Translations under genes and position numbers: made by a program
The notes under the pieces: generated by a model
Told to the model about the DNA's origin: nothing
The model's input: the letters and a program-made list of their open reading frames with translations, nothing else
Database searches by the model: none
Assembly (NCBI GenBank): GCA_030652575.1
Contig: JAUSQI010000063.1
Span: 1-64,000 of the forward strand
Direction of reading: 5' to 3'
DNA: 64,000 nucleotides
Source: Stagnimonas sp.
GTDB taxonomy: Bacteria; Pseudomonadota; Gammaproteobacteria; Nevskiales; Nevskiaceae
Shown: one piece after another, positions 1-8,406 of the stretch
How the letters are laid out: each line of letters starts with the position of its first letter
Position numbering within the stretch: position 1 is the first letter of the stretch

Positions 1-97
1 GTCATTCCCGCGCAGGCGGGAATCCAGGCATATGTAGGTCTCATCAAGTGCATCCCCTCTCCAAACACACCTGGATTCCCGCTTGCGCGGGAATGAC
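1..97. repeat. REP-like inverted repeat pair
   Basis: The first 28 bases (1-28) and bases 70-97 are reverse complements with a single mismatch, separated by 41 bases. Each arm is itself palindromic around the cores ATTCCCGCGCAGGCGGGAAT (left) and ATTCCCGCTTGCGCGGGAAT (right). Palindromic elements starting GTCATTCCCGC are widespread intergenic repeats in proteobacterial genomes. It lies just downstream of the leftward cytochrome gene and could fold as a transcript-end hairpin. The left arm touches the window edge, so the element may continue beyond it. Confidence 0.75.
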
Positions 98-107
98 AAG
101 CGAAAAA

Positions 108-1841
108 TCAAAACTCGAACAGGCCGGGCACCACGGCGCGCATGGCTTCCAGCAGCTTCGGATTCTGCTGGATCGCCGCTTCCATCGCCGCATGTTGCGG
201 CGCATCCACCGGCGGCATCAGCTTGGCGGCCTTGTCGGTGCCGCGATAGCGGTCCCAGTCCAGCGCGTCGCGGATCTCGCTCTTGGCCTCGATGTTCTGG
301 CGCACCTCGGCCTCAGTCGCACCACTCATGAAGTTGAGCCGCTTGCTGGGATTGCCGCGATGGCAGGCGAAGCAGAAGTGCGCGAAGGGTTGAAGATTGG
401 AGTCGGCCGCCAACTGCACCGGCGGCTCGCCGCTGGCAATGGGCGGCGACATTTCGCTGACGTTGAGGCAGCAATAGGTAGGCACGCTGCGCGCCGGCGG
501 CTCGTGGCGCACATCCACAATCACACCAAGTGCGAGCAAGGCCTGCATGGTCTTGATGCGCGAGAACGGCGCGGCGGCGAAGAAGGCATCCGGCAGGCGC
601 GCAACACCTGCATCGACCTCAGCCCACACGAAGCCGCTGGCGCTTTGCAGGCGCGCCACGTCGTCGGGCGTGAACAGGCTGGCGAGGCCATACACACCGT
701 CAATGTCGTTGGCGGCGAGCAGGCGCTTGGGCGCGCGCGAACTCAGCGGGTCCTGCTCGGTCGGCAGCTTTGGCAGGCGGTCAAAGGCTTCGAGATCTTC
801 GTTGGTCTTGGCCCCATCGCCGAGCTTGATCTTGGTTTTGAACAAGCCGCGCCACCAGCCCTTGAGCCCCAAGGCCTCGCCGATGGGATCGCGGTTGGGC
901 AGGTCGGATTGCGGCACTGCGATGGGCTTGGCCTTCGCTGCCGCTTGCAGCTGGCGCAGCTCGGCAACGGCAGGGCCGTCGGCGACGAAATCGCCCGGGG
1001 CTTTCGCATAGCTCAACGCGAGCTTGAGCAGCGCGCGGCGGCAGGCGGCATCGGCGCATTGATCGAGCCAGAGCTTCTGCGCCGCAGCGATGAAGTTGCC
1101 GACGTCCGTGAGTTCGTCGTATCGCTCGGGCACCGCCAGCGGCACGCTGGTGGGGAAGTTGAGATAGCGCTCGCCACCTACCGCGGCGGTGATGCGCGCA
1201 GCCGTCTCCGGCTGGCCGTTGGTCTCGTTCCAGGGTCGCACCGAGAAGATTGGCGTGCCGCCTTGGTGGCAGCTTTCGCAGATGGCACGCTTGGCGTAGA
1301 CCAGCTTGCGCGCGCCATTGGCGGTGTAGTCCTGCACCAGCTGAAACTCGAAGCGACCGGCCGCCTCGTTGTAGCTGATCACCTCGATCTCGTTGGCCTG
1401 CGCGGTGAAGCCCAAGAACAGCTGACCGCGTGGTGCAAGGCCCAGTGAGGCAGGCGAACCGGGTGCCTGGAAATCGGCCGCCATGAGGATGCGCGGGTGC
1501 GCGTAGTCGGCCTGGCCTTTCAGCAGCGAGCGGCCGTCCGGCACCAGCAGCACCAGCGGCTGCGCGCCGGACGAGTCTTGCTTGGCGACGAGCGCGACGA
1601 GCTTCTCGAACGGCCAGGGCACGCCATCGGCCTGCGCCACCAGATGGTCGAACAGCGCCCGCGTACCGTCGGGCGGCAAGTCTTCGCGCGAGATGATCTT
1701 GCTGGAGCGCGCTGTCGCATCCGTCACAGGTGGCCGCTTCGCCAACTCCGCAATCGCCGGCCCTTCCTGATGCGACTTGCGACCACTGTAGACGGCAGCG
1801 GCGATTGCAATCGCCACCACCACCGACAGGGCAAGACGCAT
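108..1841 (-). CDS. exported diheme c-type cytochrome-like protein
   Basis: A 577-residue protein with an N-terminal hydrophobic export signal (about residues 1-20). It has two heme-binding CxxCH motifs: C188-E-S-C191-H192 and C490-F-A-C493-H494. The wide spacing suggests two separate heme domains and a periplasmic or surface location. I do not recognise a named family. The ATG start lies 10 nt after the stop of the larger cytochrome gene at 1852-4296, so the two are very probably one operon and may form a redox pair. The substrate is unknown. Heme attachment is inferred from the motifs only. Confidence 0.7.
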   Translation of the reverse strand: MRLALSVVVAIAIAAAVYSGRKSHQEGPAIAELAKRPPVTDATARSSKIISREDLPPDGTRALFDHLVAQADGVPWPFEKLVALVAKQDSSGAQPLVLLVPDGRSLLKGQADYAHPRILMAADFQAPGSPASLGLAPRGQLFLGFTAQANEIEVISYNEAAGRFEFQLVQDYTANGARKLVYAKRAICESCHQGGTPIFSVRPWNETNGQPETAARITAAVGGERYLNFPTSVPLAVPERYDELTDVGNFIAAAQKLWLDQCADAACRRALLKLALSYAKAPGDFVADGPAVAELRQLQAAAKAKPIAVPQSDLPNRDPIGEALGLKGWWRGLFKTKIKLGDGAKTNEDLEAFDRLPKLPTEQDPLSSRAPKRLLAANDIDGVYGLASLFTPDDVARLQSASGFVWAEVDAGVARLPDAFFAAAPFSRIKTMQALLALGVIVDVRHEPPARSVPTYCCLNVSEMSPPIASGEPPVQLAADSNLQPFAHFCFACHRGNPSKRLNFMSGATEAEVRQNIEAKSEIRDALDWDRYRGTDKAAKLMPPVDAPQHAAMEAAIQQNPKLLEAMRAVVPGLFEF

Positions 1842-1851
1842 CAGTGCGACC

Positions 1852-4296
1852 TCACATCAGCTTCAGGAATTCGCGCAGCGCCAGCTTGTCTTCGGCCGAA
1901 AGAGAGACGCCGAACTGGTGGCCCTTGTTCTCCACCAGGTCGTCGCACTTCATGAACAGCGGGCTGTGCGGATTGCTGCTCGCGAAGTAGGCGATGGGCG
2001 TGCCGGCCTTGACCGGCAGCTTGATGAAGCCCTGCCCGTCTTCGCGCGGGGCGAGCTTGAAGTCGATGCTGGTCACCGTGGTTTTTTGCGGGCGCGCGTT
2101 GGCATCAGCGGGGTTATCGCTACGCATCAATTCATCGAACGACAGCTCGAACTGCTTGATGCGCCCGGCCACGGTGGTGTCGAGCGTTTTGCCATCCGCG
2201 GTCTTGGTGAGTTCGCCGATGGCGTTGTTGTGCAGGAAGGGCGAGGTGGCCCACACCGACAGCAGCGAGATGTTGCGCAGGTAGCCGGGGCCGCCTTCGA
2301 TCTTCTGCTCACCCCACTTCAAGCCACCCACCAGCGGCAACATGCGGCCGATGATGCGCGGCACGCTGCCAGGGCTGGGGCGCTCCTTGTAATCGAGCGA
2401 GGAGAACTCTTCCCAGATATGCCCCTCGTTGTGATTGTCGTGGCGGGCGCGGCAGTTGTTGGTGCCGACGATGTTGAAGGGTGTGGGCTCGTCGTTGCCG
2501 AGCCAGTCCTGGCCGAACACTTCGCCGCCGTTCACGCCTTCGGCGGTGAACTGCTTGGGCCGGTAGTTGCCGCTGGCATCGCGCACCAGGTTTTGCGCCA
2601 CAAAGCCAGGGTCGTTGCGCTCGGCTTCGGTGAACTCGTTCTGCCAATAGTCTTCCTTGCCGAACACATGGCCTTCGTAGAAGCGTTCGAGTGCGGCGCG
2701 GTCGGCACGCACGTTCTCGGGCGCGACCTTGGTCGAGTGGCAGGCCGCACATTCGCGTGCGAACACCTTGCGGCCTTGCGGCACCTTGTCGAGCTGGATG
2801 AAAGAGGCACCCGGCTTGGCGTCCACATCCTGTGCCGCCATCAGATAGGTCGGGCCGCCGGTAACGAGAAAGGCAGCGAGGTCGTCCATCTTCGCGTCGG
2901 CGTAGTTCCAGGGTTCGCAGTCCTTGGCGCATTGCGCGATGCGGAAAGGTTTCTGATGCGCCTTGTCGCCAAAGAAACTGCCCGGCGTGGGGAAGTTCGG
3001 CGCCCAGCATTCCTCGGTGCACATGCCGATGTTGACGTAGACACGAATGAGGGCGAGGTGATCGCCGACCGAATCCTCACCACCCTTCAGTACATGTTGT
3101 GTGAGGCCCTCGCGAACCTCGCCAGTGACCGGGTCTTTCATGCGGTTGGTGAACACGCGCCGGTTCTGGAAATCCATGATGTTGTTCTGCGTGCCGGGAT
3201 TGTTCATGAAGTCGTTCGCCACCAGCGAGGTGTCGATGGTGCCGGGCCGGCCGGCTTCGAGTGCGATGCGCGCGAGCGCATCGTGCGGCGCGCCCTGGAA
3301 GAACATCTCCGGCTGCTTGATGTGCTGGTTGCCGATGGTGCCGCTCAAGTTCTCCCACTCGGGTTCGTTGGGGTTGGCGGCGGGGTTTGTCGGGTCGATG
3401 CCAACGTGGCACTGCACGCAGGGGTGGCCGATGATGAAGCGCTTGTTCTGCTTCAGCTCGGTGGCTTCATAGGGCGCAGTCTGCGGGTCGAACACCACCT
3501 TGCCAGCCTCATCCGTGGTCGGGTCGGCGAAATACTTGCGATAGCCGAGCACGCCGCTGCTGTGCGGGTCTGGGCACTTGTCCCACCAGTACGTGCTGGC
3601 GTCGCCCTCCTTGCAGTCCGGGTCGTTGATGAGGCCGTATTTGGTGAAGCGTTGCGAACGCTCGCGGGTATCCAGCCAGGGATACCAGATGTCAGCGAGG
3701 CCATTCGGCGTGGTGCGCGAAAAGTGCTGGTAGATCTCGTCCTGATTGCCGAAGGTGCCCTTGAACCACACGTCGCGGCCGCGCCGCACGCGCTCGCGCG
3801 CGGCTTGAGCCTTGGCAGCGTCAGTCTTCGCCAACTCGGTGAACAGCGCCTTCACGTAGCGGCAGCTCTCGGCGTCGTAGCCGGTCGGCTGCGCCTGGTC
3901 GCAAGGCGGCGGTGCGGCCTGCGGGATGGGCGCGAAACCCCAGGTGATCTTGCCCTTGAAGGCGTGCGTGGCCGGACTGGTGCCGGGGAACCACACCTTG
4001 CGGGCGGCGAGCGTGGCGTAGAGGTTCTTCTCGTACCAGTCGCGGCGCGCGTTCAACTGCGGCGTGCCCTTGTAGATGCCCAGCGGCAGCAGCTTTTTGG
4101 CATCGAGGTCTTCGAGCGAGACCGAGCGCAGCGTGTGGCGGTACGGCGTGGTCGGCACCGGATATTTGCCCGGCTCCGGCCAGTAGTCCGCACCCGCATC
4201 GACCATCGGCGCGGCAGGCGCGGTGACAGCGGTGGAGCGCGCCGCAAAAGTGACGATGCCAACCGCAGCTAGGGCGATGTACAGGGCAGCGCGCAT
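1852..4296 (-). CDS. RoxA/diheme peroxidase-like c-type cytochrome
   Basis: An 814-residue exported protein (hydrophobic signal, residues 1-20) with two CxxCH motifs, C293-V-Q-C296-H297 and C516-A-A-C519-H520. The C-terminal part has the pattern GYLRNISLLSVWATSPFLHN (about 671-690), like the 'hWAtaPYLHNGs' signature of diheme peroxidase-like proteins and the rubber oxygenase RoxA group. A conserved-looking stretch GHIWEEFSS sits near residues 625-633. Family placement is by remembered motif similarity, not a search, and any oxygenase substrate is unknown. The ATG start at 4296 is supported by a strong AGGAGA ribosome site about 6 nt upstream. It is followed directly by the second cytochrome gene. 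Confidence 0.65.
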   Translation of the reverse strand: MRAALYIALAAVGIVTFAARSTAVTAPAAPMVDAGADYWPEPGKYPVPTTPYRHTLRSVSLEDLDAKKLLPLGIYKGTPQLNARRDWYEKNLYATLAARKVWFPGTSPATHAFKGKITWGFAPIPQAAPPPCDQAQPTGYDAESCRYVKALFTELAKTDAAKAQAARERVRRGRDVWFKGTFGNQDEIYQHFSRTTPNGLADIWYPWLDTRERSQRFTKYGLINDPDCKEGDASTYWWDKCPDPHSSGVLGYRKYFADPTTDEAGKVVFDPQTAPYEATELKQNKRFIIGHPCVQCHVGIDPTNPAANPNEPEWENLSGTIGNQHIKQPEMFFQGAPHDALARIALEAGRPGTIDTSLVANDFMNNPGTQNNIMDFQNRRVFTNRMKDPVTGEVREGLTQHVLKGGEDSVGDHLALIRVYVNIGMCTEECWAPNFPTPGSFFGDKAHQKPFRIAQCAKDCEPWNYADAKMDDLAAFLVTGGPTYLMAAQDVDAKPGASFIQLDKVPQGRKVFARECAACHSTKVAPENVRADRAALERFYEGHVFGKEDYWQNEFTEAERNDPGFVAQNLVRDASGNYRPKQFTAEGVNGGEVFGQDWLGNDEPTPFNIVGTNNCRARHDNHNEGHIWEEFSSLDYKERPSPGSVPRIIGRMLPLVGGLKWGEQKIEGGPGYLRNISLLSVWATSPFLHNNAIGELTKTADGKTLDTTVAGRIKQFELSFDELMRSDNPADANARPQKTTVTSIDFKLAPREDGQGFIKLPVKAGTPIAYFASSNPHSPLFMKCDDLVENKGHQFGVSLSAEDKLALREFLKLM

Positions 4297-4395
4297 GGGT
4301 TCTCCTCTCTCGTTATTTTGGCCTTGCCGCCCTCGTGCCCGAGGTGCTGCTGGGATGCGCGAGTCTAGGCGCGCGACGGGGACGCGACAAGCCAG

Positions 4396-5022
4396 TCAGG
4401 CGGCTGGCAGAGGCACCCTCAACAGCACTTTGGTGCCGCCCTGCGTGGCCTCATCCCAGACGATGTGGCCGCTCAAGCCCGCTGCGTGCTCACGCATGTT
4501 GCGGGTGCCCTGCCCCTCGCCGATGGCCTGTGGTGCGTAGTGGCCGAAGTCGGTCACGTCCAGCACCAGCTCATCCACCAGGTGACTGACGCGGATGCGC
4601 AGCGCCTGCGTGCCGCTGTGGCGCAAGGCATTGCTGATGGCCTCGCGGACAATGCGTGCCAGGTGCAGCACCTGCGCCTGATCGAGCATCGGGTCGGGCA
4701 TGTCGTCGGCCTGCTGCCAGGCGAGGGCGACGCTGGCGGCATTGAGTCGGTCCATGGCTTCGGCATGGACGGCATCCAGTGCAGCCGATAGTGGCCCCGG
4801 TGGACGCGCCGATTGCGACACCACGTCGCGCAATATGTGCAGCGCCTCGCGGGCGCGATCGGCCTGTTGCGGCGACTCGGCGCCGTAGACGAGGTCGAGC
4901 AGCTTCGCGCCGAGATCGTCGTGCAGGTTCTGGTAGATGCGCTGGCGCTCTTGCAGCAGCGCCCGGGCTTGGGCCAGGGCGGTATTCGCGGCGGCGGGCG
5001 AAGCGCGTTGCCAGAACCTCAT
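4396..5022 (-). CDS. soluble NarX/DegS-type sensor histidine kinase
   Basis: A short 208-residue histidine kinase with no membrane segment and no sensor domain. The dimerisation region holds the phospho-acceptor His34 in the HDDLGAKLL box typical of the HisKA_3 (NarL-partner) class. The ATPase N-box is REAISNALRHSG (Asn131), followed by GEGQGTRNM as the G-box. Its start overlaps the stop of the Ser/Thr kinase gene as ATGA (5019-5022), so translation is coupled. With no input domain of its own, it probably receives its signal from the adjacent membrane kinase or another partner and phosphorylates the regulator at 7535-8188. That wiring is inference. Confidence 0.85.
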   Translation of the reverse strand: MRFWQRASPAAANTALAQARALLQERQRIYQNLHDDLGAKLLDLVYGAESPQQADRAREALHILRDVVSQSARPPGPLSAALDAVHAEAMDRLNAASVALAWQQADDMPDPMLDQAQVLHLARIVREAISNALRHSGTQALRIRVSHLVDELVLDVTDFGHYAPQAIGEGQGTRNMREHAAGLSGHIVWDEATQGGTKVLLRVPLPAA

Positions 5023-7448
5023 GATGCCTTCCGCTTGGCCGCAGGCTGTGCCGCGCGGATGGCGGCCAGAAAACCCTGCACTTTCACCACGCGCGGATGA
5101 TCCGGCTTGAGCACGGTCAGCAGGATCGGCAGCGAATGTTCGAGCATCGCGCGCGCCTCCTCGTCGCGACCGGCAACATGCAGGGCCTGGCCGTATCCGG
5201 CCTCGAACACCGCGACGTTGAAGCTGTCCGCGCCGAACACGGCGGTCGCCTCCGCGCGTAGCGCCTTGTAGAGCGCCAGGGACTCCGCAATGCGCTGCTG
5301 ATCGATGAGAAACAGGCCCAGATCGTGACGCGCCCTGAACGGCTCCGGGTGTTTCGCCCCCATCGCTTTCGGCAACCCGGCGATGGCATGGCGGAACAGG
5401 CGCTCGGCCTCGGCCACGTCCGCAGCGACGCCGGTCTGCGCCAGGCCGCGCGCCAGATTGCGTTCGCCCATCAGGGCCGAGCGGCTGTCCACGCCCATCG
5501 TCTGCCGGGCCGCTTCGACATTGGCCTTGCCCAGCACCGCGGCTTCATCCCATTTTTTCTGGTTGAGCAGGGTGTTCACCAGGTTGCCGCGCGACACCAC
5601 GGTGCTGAAGCCTTGTTCGCCGTAAATGGCGACATTGATCGGCTCCAGCTCGCGCAGCACCGCTTCGGCGGCAGGGAAATCGCCCGCACTCATGTGCAGC
5701 AGTGCCATCTCGTTGAGGGTGGTGGCAGTGAGCGGATGCTGCGGCCCGAGCGCGCGGCGGGTGCGTTCGAGCAGGGCCTTCTGCGCGGCAAGCGTGTTGG
5801 CGGTGTCGTCACTCGAAAGCCGCAATGCATAGGTGAGCCGATAGACGTTGTAGAGCGTGTAGAGGTCGTCCTTCGGCAGGGTCGCTTCGCTCTCGGCCAC
5901 CACCGTGCGCAGAAAGGCGATGACGTTCTGGTAGTCCTCGCGCGCCATCTGCTGGTCGGCGATGTGGCCGGCCAGCACCATGCGCAAGCGCTGGGCCTCG
6001 CCAGTGGCGGGCGGCAGTTGCTCGCGCAGTTGCAGCAGCGTTTTCAGTGCGCCTTCGCGATCGCCCGCATCGCCTCTGGCGGTGGCATGCAGCGCCTCGA
6101 TCTCGATGCGCAGCAGCGGGTCGGTGTAGCTGCCCGCGGGCACGGCGACGAGCCGCTCGCGGGCTTTCTCGAACAGCGCCAGCGCGTTGGGATGGCGCTC
6201 CAGTGCCTGCTGCGTGCTGCCCAGCGTCTTGTAGAGCTGTGCGGCCACCAGCGGCGGCACGCTCAAGTCCGTCGCCAGCACTTTTTCGGTGTTGGCGAGA
6301 AAGCCTTCCAGGGTGCGCGGGCTGTCGGGGCGGGCCAGCATCGGGTCGGGGGTGGCGAGCGCGTCTTCCAGAAACTTGTTGACCGCGCGCAGCTCGCCCG
6401 CACGACTCTCGGCAGCGTTGCGGGCCAGCGCCTCTTCCGCACGCGCCGCGTTCTCGCTCAGCGCAAAGCGGGTGCTGACGAGGGCCGCAAGCAGCAGCGA
6501 AACCACCGCCACGCCGATCGCCGCCGACAAGCCGCGGTGGCGACGCACGAAGCGCGAGGCCGCATAGGTGGCGGTGAGCGGCCGCGCCTCGATGGGGCGG
6601 TAGTCCAGAAACCGTTGCAGGTCACCGGCGAGATCAGACGCCGATTCGTAGCGGTCGCGCGCCTCGAAGGACATCGCCTTGTGGATGATCGTCTCCACAT
6701 CGCCACGCGCTTCTGCAACCTTCAGCGAGAGGCGCTGCGGGGCCGTCTTGCGGCGTTGTTCCAGTACCGCCGTCAGCGAGGCCGACGCCGGCTGCGGATA
6801 CGGCCGCTCGCCCGCCAGCAGCTCGTAGCCGATGACCCCGAGCGCGAACACATCGCTGCGCGGGTCGAGTGCTGCCGCCTCGCCGCCCAGCTGCTCCCAG
6901 CTCATGTAGGGCAGCGTGCCCAGCACTTCGCCCGCGCGGGTCAGCAGCGTTTCGCCATCGGGGTCGATGACGTGGGCAATGCCGAAGTCCAGCACCTTGG
7001 GCCCGCCGTGGGCATCGACCAGGATGTTGGCGGGCTTCAAGTCGCGGTGGATGACGCCGCGCGTGTGTGCGAAATGCACCGCCTTGCAGACCGCGGCGAG
7101 CAGCGCCAGCTTGTCGCGCAGCGGCAACGTGCGCGCGTGGGTGAGCAGGTCGGCACCCGGCACGTATTCCATTGCCAGGTACGGCTGCGGGCCGCTCGGC
7201 GTATCGGCCACATCGGCGGCGTAGAGGCGGGCGATGCCGGGGTGTTCGAGCAGCGCCAGCAATTTGGCTTCGCGCGCAAAGCGGGCGCGGGCCTCGTGCG
7301 TGGTGGCCACGCCACGCAACAACTTGAGTGCAACCTGCCGCGTGGGCTGCGTCTGCTCGGCCAGCATCACGCGGCCACTGGCACCATCGCCCAGCAATTT
7401 GAGAATGCGATAGGGGCCGATACTTCTGGGTAGATCGTCAGGTGACAT
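5019..7448 (-). CDS. membrane Ser/Thr protein kinase with TPR-like extracytoplasmic region
   Basis: An 809-residue PknB-type (Hanks) kinase. The glycine loop is GDGASGRV (20-27), the catalytic lysine K42, the catalytic loop HRDLKPAN (134-141) and the DFG motif 154-156. A single transmembrane helix lies near residues 308-328. The long C-terminal half is alpha-helical repeat-like (TPR-type, e.g. about residues 390-800). I place the start at ATG 7448 (MSPDDLP); the frame extends to a TTG at 7481, but the ATG fits the kinase fold. It is translationally coupled to the histidine kinase and divergent from a response regulator, which suggests a combined Ser/Thr and His-Asp signalling module. Confidence 0.88.
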   Translation of the reverse strand: MSPDDLPRSIGPYRILKLLGDGASGRVMLAEQTQPTRQVALKLLRGVATTHEARARFAREAKLLALLEHPGIARLYAADVADTPSGPQPYLAMEYVPGADLLTHARTLPLRDKLALLAAVCKAVHFAHTRGVIHRDLKPANILVDAHGGPKVLDFGIAHVIDPDGETLLTRAGEVLGTLPYMSWEQLGGEAAALDPRSDVFALGVIGYELLAGERPYPQPASASLTAVLEQRRKTAPQRLSLKVAEARGDVETIIHKAMSFEARDRYESASDLAGDLQRFLDYRPIEARPLTATYAASRFVRRHRGLSAAIGVAVVSLLLAALVSTRFALSENAARAEEALARNAAESRAGELRAVNKFLEDALATPDPMLARPDSPRTLEGFLANTEKVLATDLSVPPLVAAQLYKTLGSTQQALERHPNALALFEKARERLVAVPAGSYTDPLLRIEIEALHATARGDAGDREGALKTLLQLREQLPPATGEAQRLRMVLAGHIADQQMAREDYQNVIAFLRTVVAESEATLPKDDLYTLYNVYRLTYALRLSSDDTANTLAAQKALLERTRRALGPQHPLTATTLNEMALLHMSAGDFPAAEAVLRELEPINVAIYGEQGFSTVVSRGNLVNTLLNQKKWDEAAVLGKANVEAARQTMGVDSRSALMGERNLARGLAQTGVAADVAEAERLFRHAIAGLPKAMGAKHPEPFRARHDLGLFLIDQQRIAESLALYKALRAEATAVFGADSFNVAVFEAGYGQALHVAGRDEEARAMLEHSLPILLTVLKPDHPRVVKVQGFLAAIRAAQPAAKRKAS

Positions 7449-7534
7449 GGACGGTGCCAGTGGTCCGCAAAGAGAAGCCAATACAGCCCGAGAGTGTCCA
7501 TTGTCGCGTGCGATTCGGATAGCCTTAGCCGGTT

Positions 7535-8188
7535 ATGCAATCGGCTTCCTTCCTGCCCCGCACCGCGCTCGTCTTGGACGACCACGCGGGCGCGCGTGGC
7601 TGGCTGGCCGCGGCAGTGGCGACGGCCTTTCCCGATGCCGTCTGCATACAGGCCGCGACCGTTGCCGACGCCTGCCGGCACATCGCAGCTCAGCCGTTTG
7701 ACCTCGCCCTGCTCGACCTCAACCTGCCCGACGGCAGCGGCCTGGATTTGCTGGCTCGCCTGCAAGCCCAGCAGCCGCCGGCGCTGTGTGTGATCGCCAC
7801 CATCTACGATGACGACGAGCATCTGTTCAGTGCCTTGCAACGCGGTGCGACCGGCTATGTGTTGAAAGAGCAATCGCGCGATGCGCTGGCCACCATGTTG
7901 CGCGGAATGGTTGAAGGTCAGCCGCCGCTGTCGCCGGCTATTGCGCGACGCCTGCTGCGACAGTTCGCCGCACCGACACCCGTCGCCAAAACGATCAACC
8001 CGCTGACCCCGCGCGAGAGCGAAGCGCTGGCGCTGATCGGCAAGGGCTTCTCGGTGGCACAGGCGGCTGCGGCACTTGCCGTGAGTCACCACACCGCGCA
8101 CGACTACGTGCGCAGCATCTACCGCAAGCTGGCCATCGCCAGTCGTGCGGAGGCGGCCATTGCGGCGCGGGAGCTGGGGCTGGCGTAG
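7535..8188 (+). CDS. NarL/FixJ family response regulator
   Basis: A 217-residue two-domain regulator. The receiver has acidic residues DD near 15-16, phospho-acceptor D61 in LLDLNLPDGSG, and the conserved lysine in GYVLKEQS. A LuxR-type helix-turn-helix (LTPRESEALALIGKGFSVAQ...) occupies roughly residues 150-210. It is divergent from the Ser/Thr kinase gene across about 86 bp, which must contain both promoters. The HisKA_3-class kinase at 4396-5022 is the natural partner. Target genes are not evident; the adjacent exported-protein cluster downstream is a possibility only. Confidence 0.9.
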   Translation: MQSASFLPRTALVLDDHAGARGWLAAAVATAFPDAVCIQAATVADACRHIAAQPFDLALLDLNLPDGSGLDLLARLQAQQPPALCVIATIYDDDEHLFSALQRGATGYVLKEQSRDALATMLRGMVEGQPPLSPAIARRLLRQFAAPTPVAKTINPLTPRESEALALIGKGFSVAQAAAALAVSHHTAHDYVRSIYRKLAIASRAEAAIAARELGLA

Positions 8189-8261
8189 CGCGTATTGGCA
8201 TCAGGGGAGCTGGCGCATCCAAGCCATCCCTGGCGCGACTTCATCTCCCTGAACAACCCCT

Positions 8262-8283
8262 GCCAGGGCATCCATGCCCTGGC
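8262..8283. terminator. perfect hairpin downstream of response regulator
   Basis: Bases 8262-8283 form a perfect palindrome (GCCAGGGCAT facing ATGCCCTGGC) about 75 nt after the regulator stop. A second small hairpin, GCGAGC/GCTCGC, lies at 8297-8311. There is no T-run, so factor-independent termination is uncertain. The rest of the 218-bp gap (8189-8406) shows nothing clear. Confidence 0.4.
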
Positions 8284-8406
8284 GTTCGACCCCGATGCGA
8301 GCGGTGCTCGCACGCACTCGGCGTCTCACCCCCACGTTCATGGGATGGGCGAGGGCGCTGCGGCTGCGCACGCTGCACGCACTTCAAAGTCAGACCGGTG
8401 CGCGCC

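Noticed and set aside
1918-4272. 784-codon frame opposite the RoxA-like cytochrome
   Set aside because: Antisense of a gene with two CxxCH motifs and a strong ribosome site; no domain in the antisense frame.
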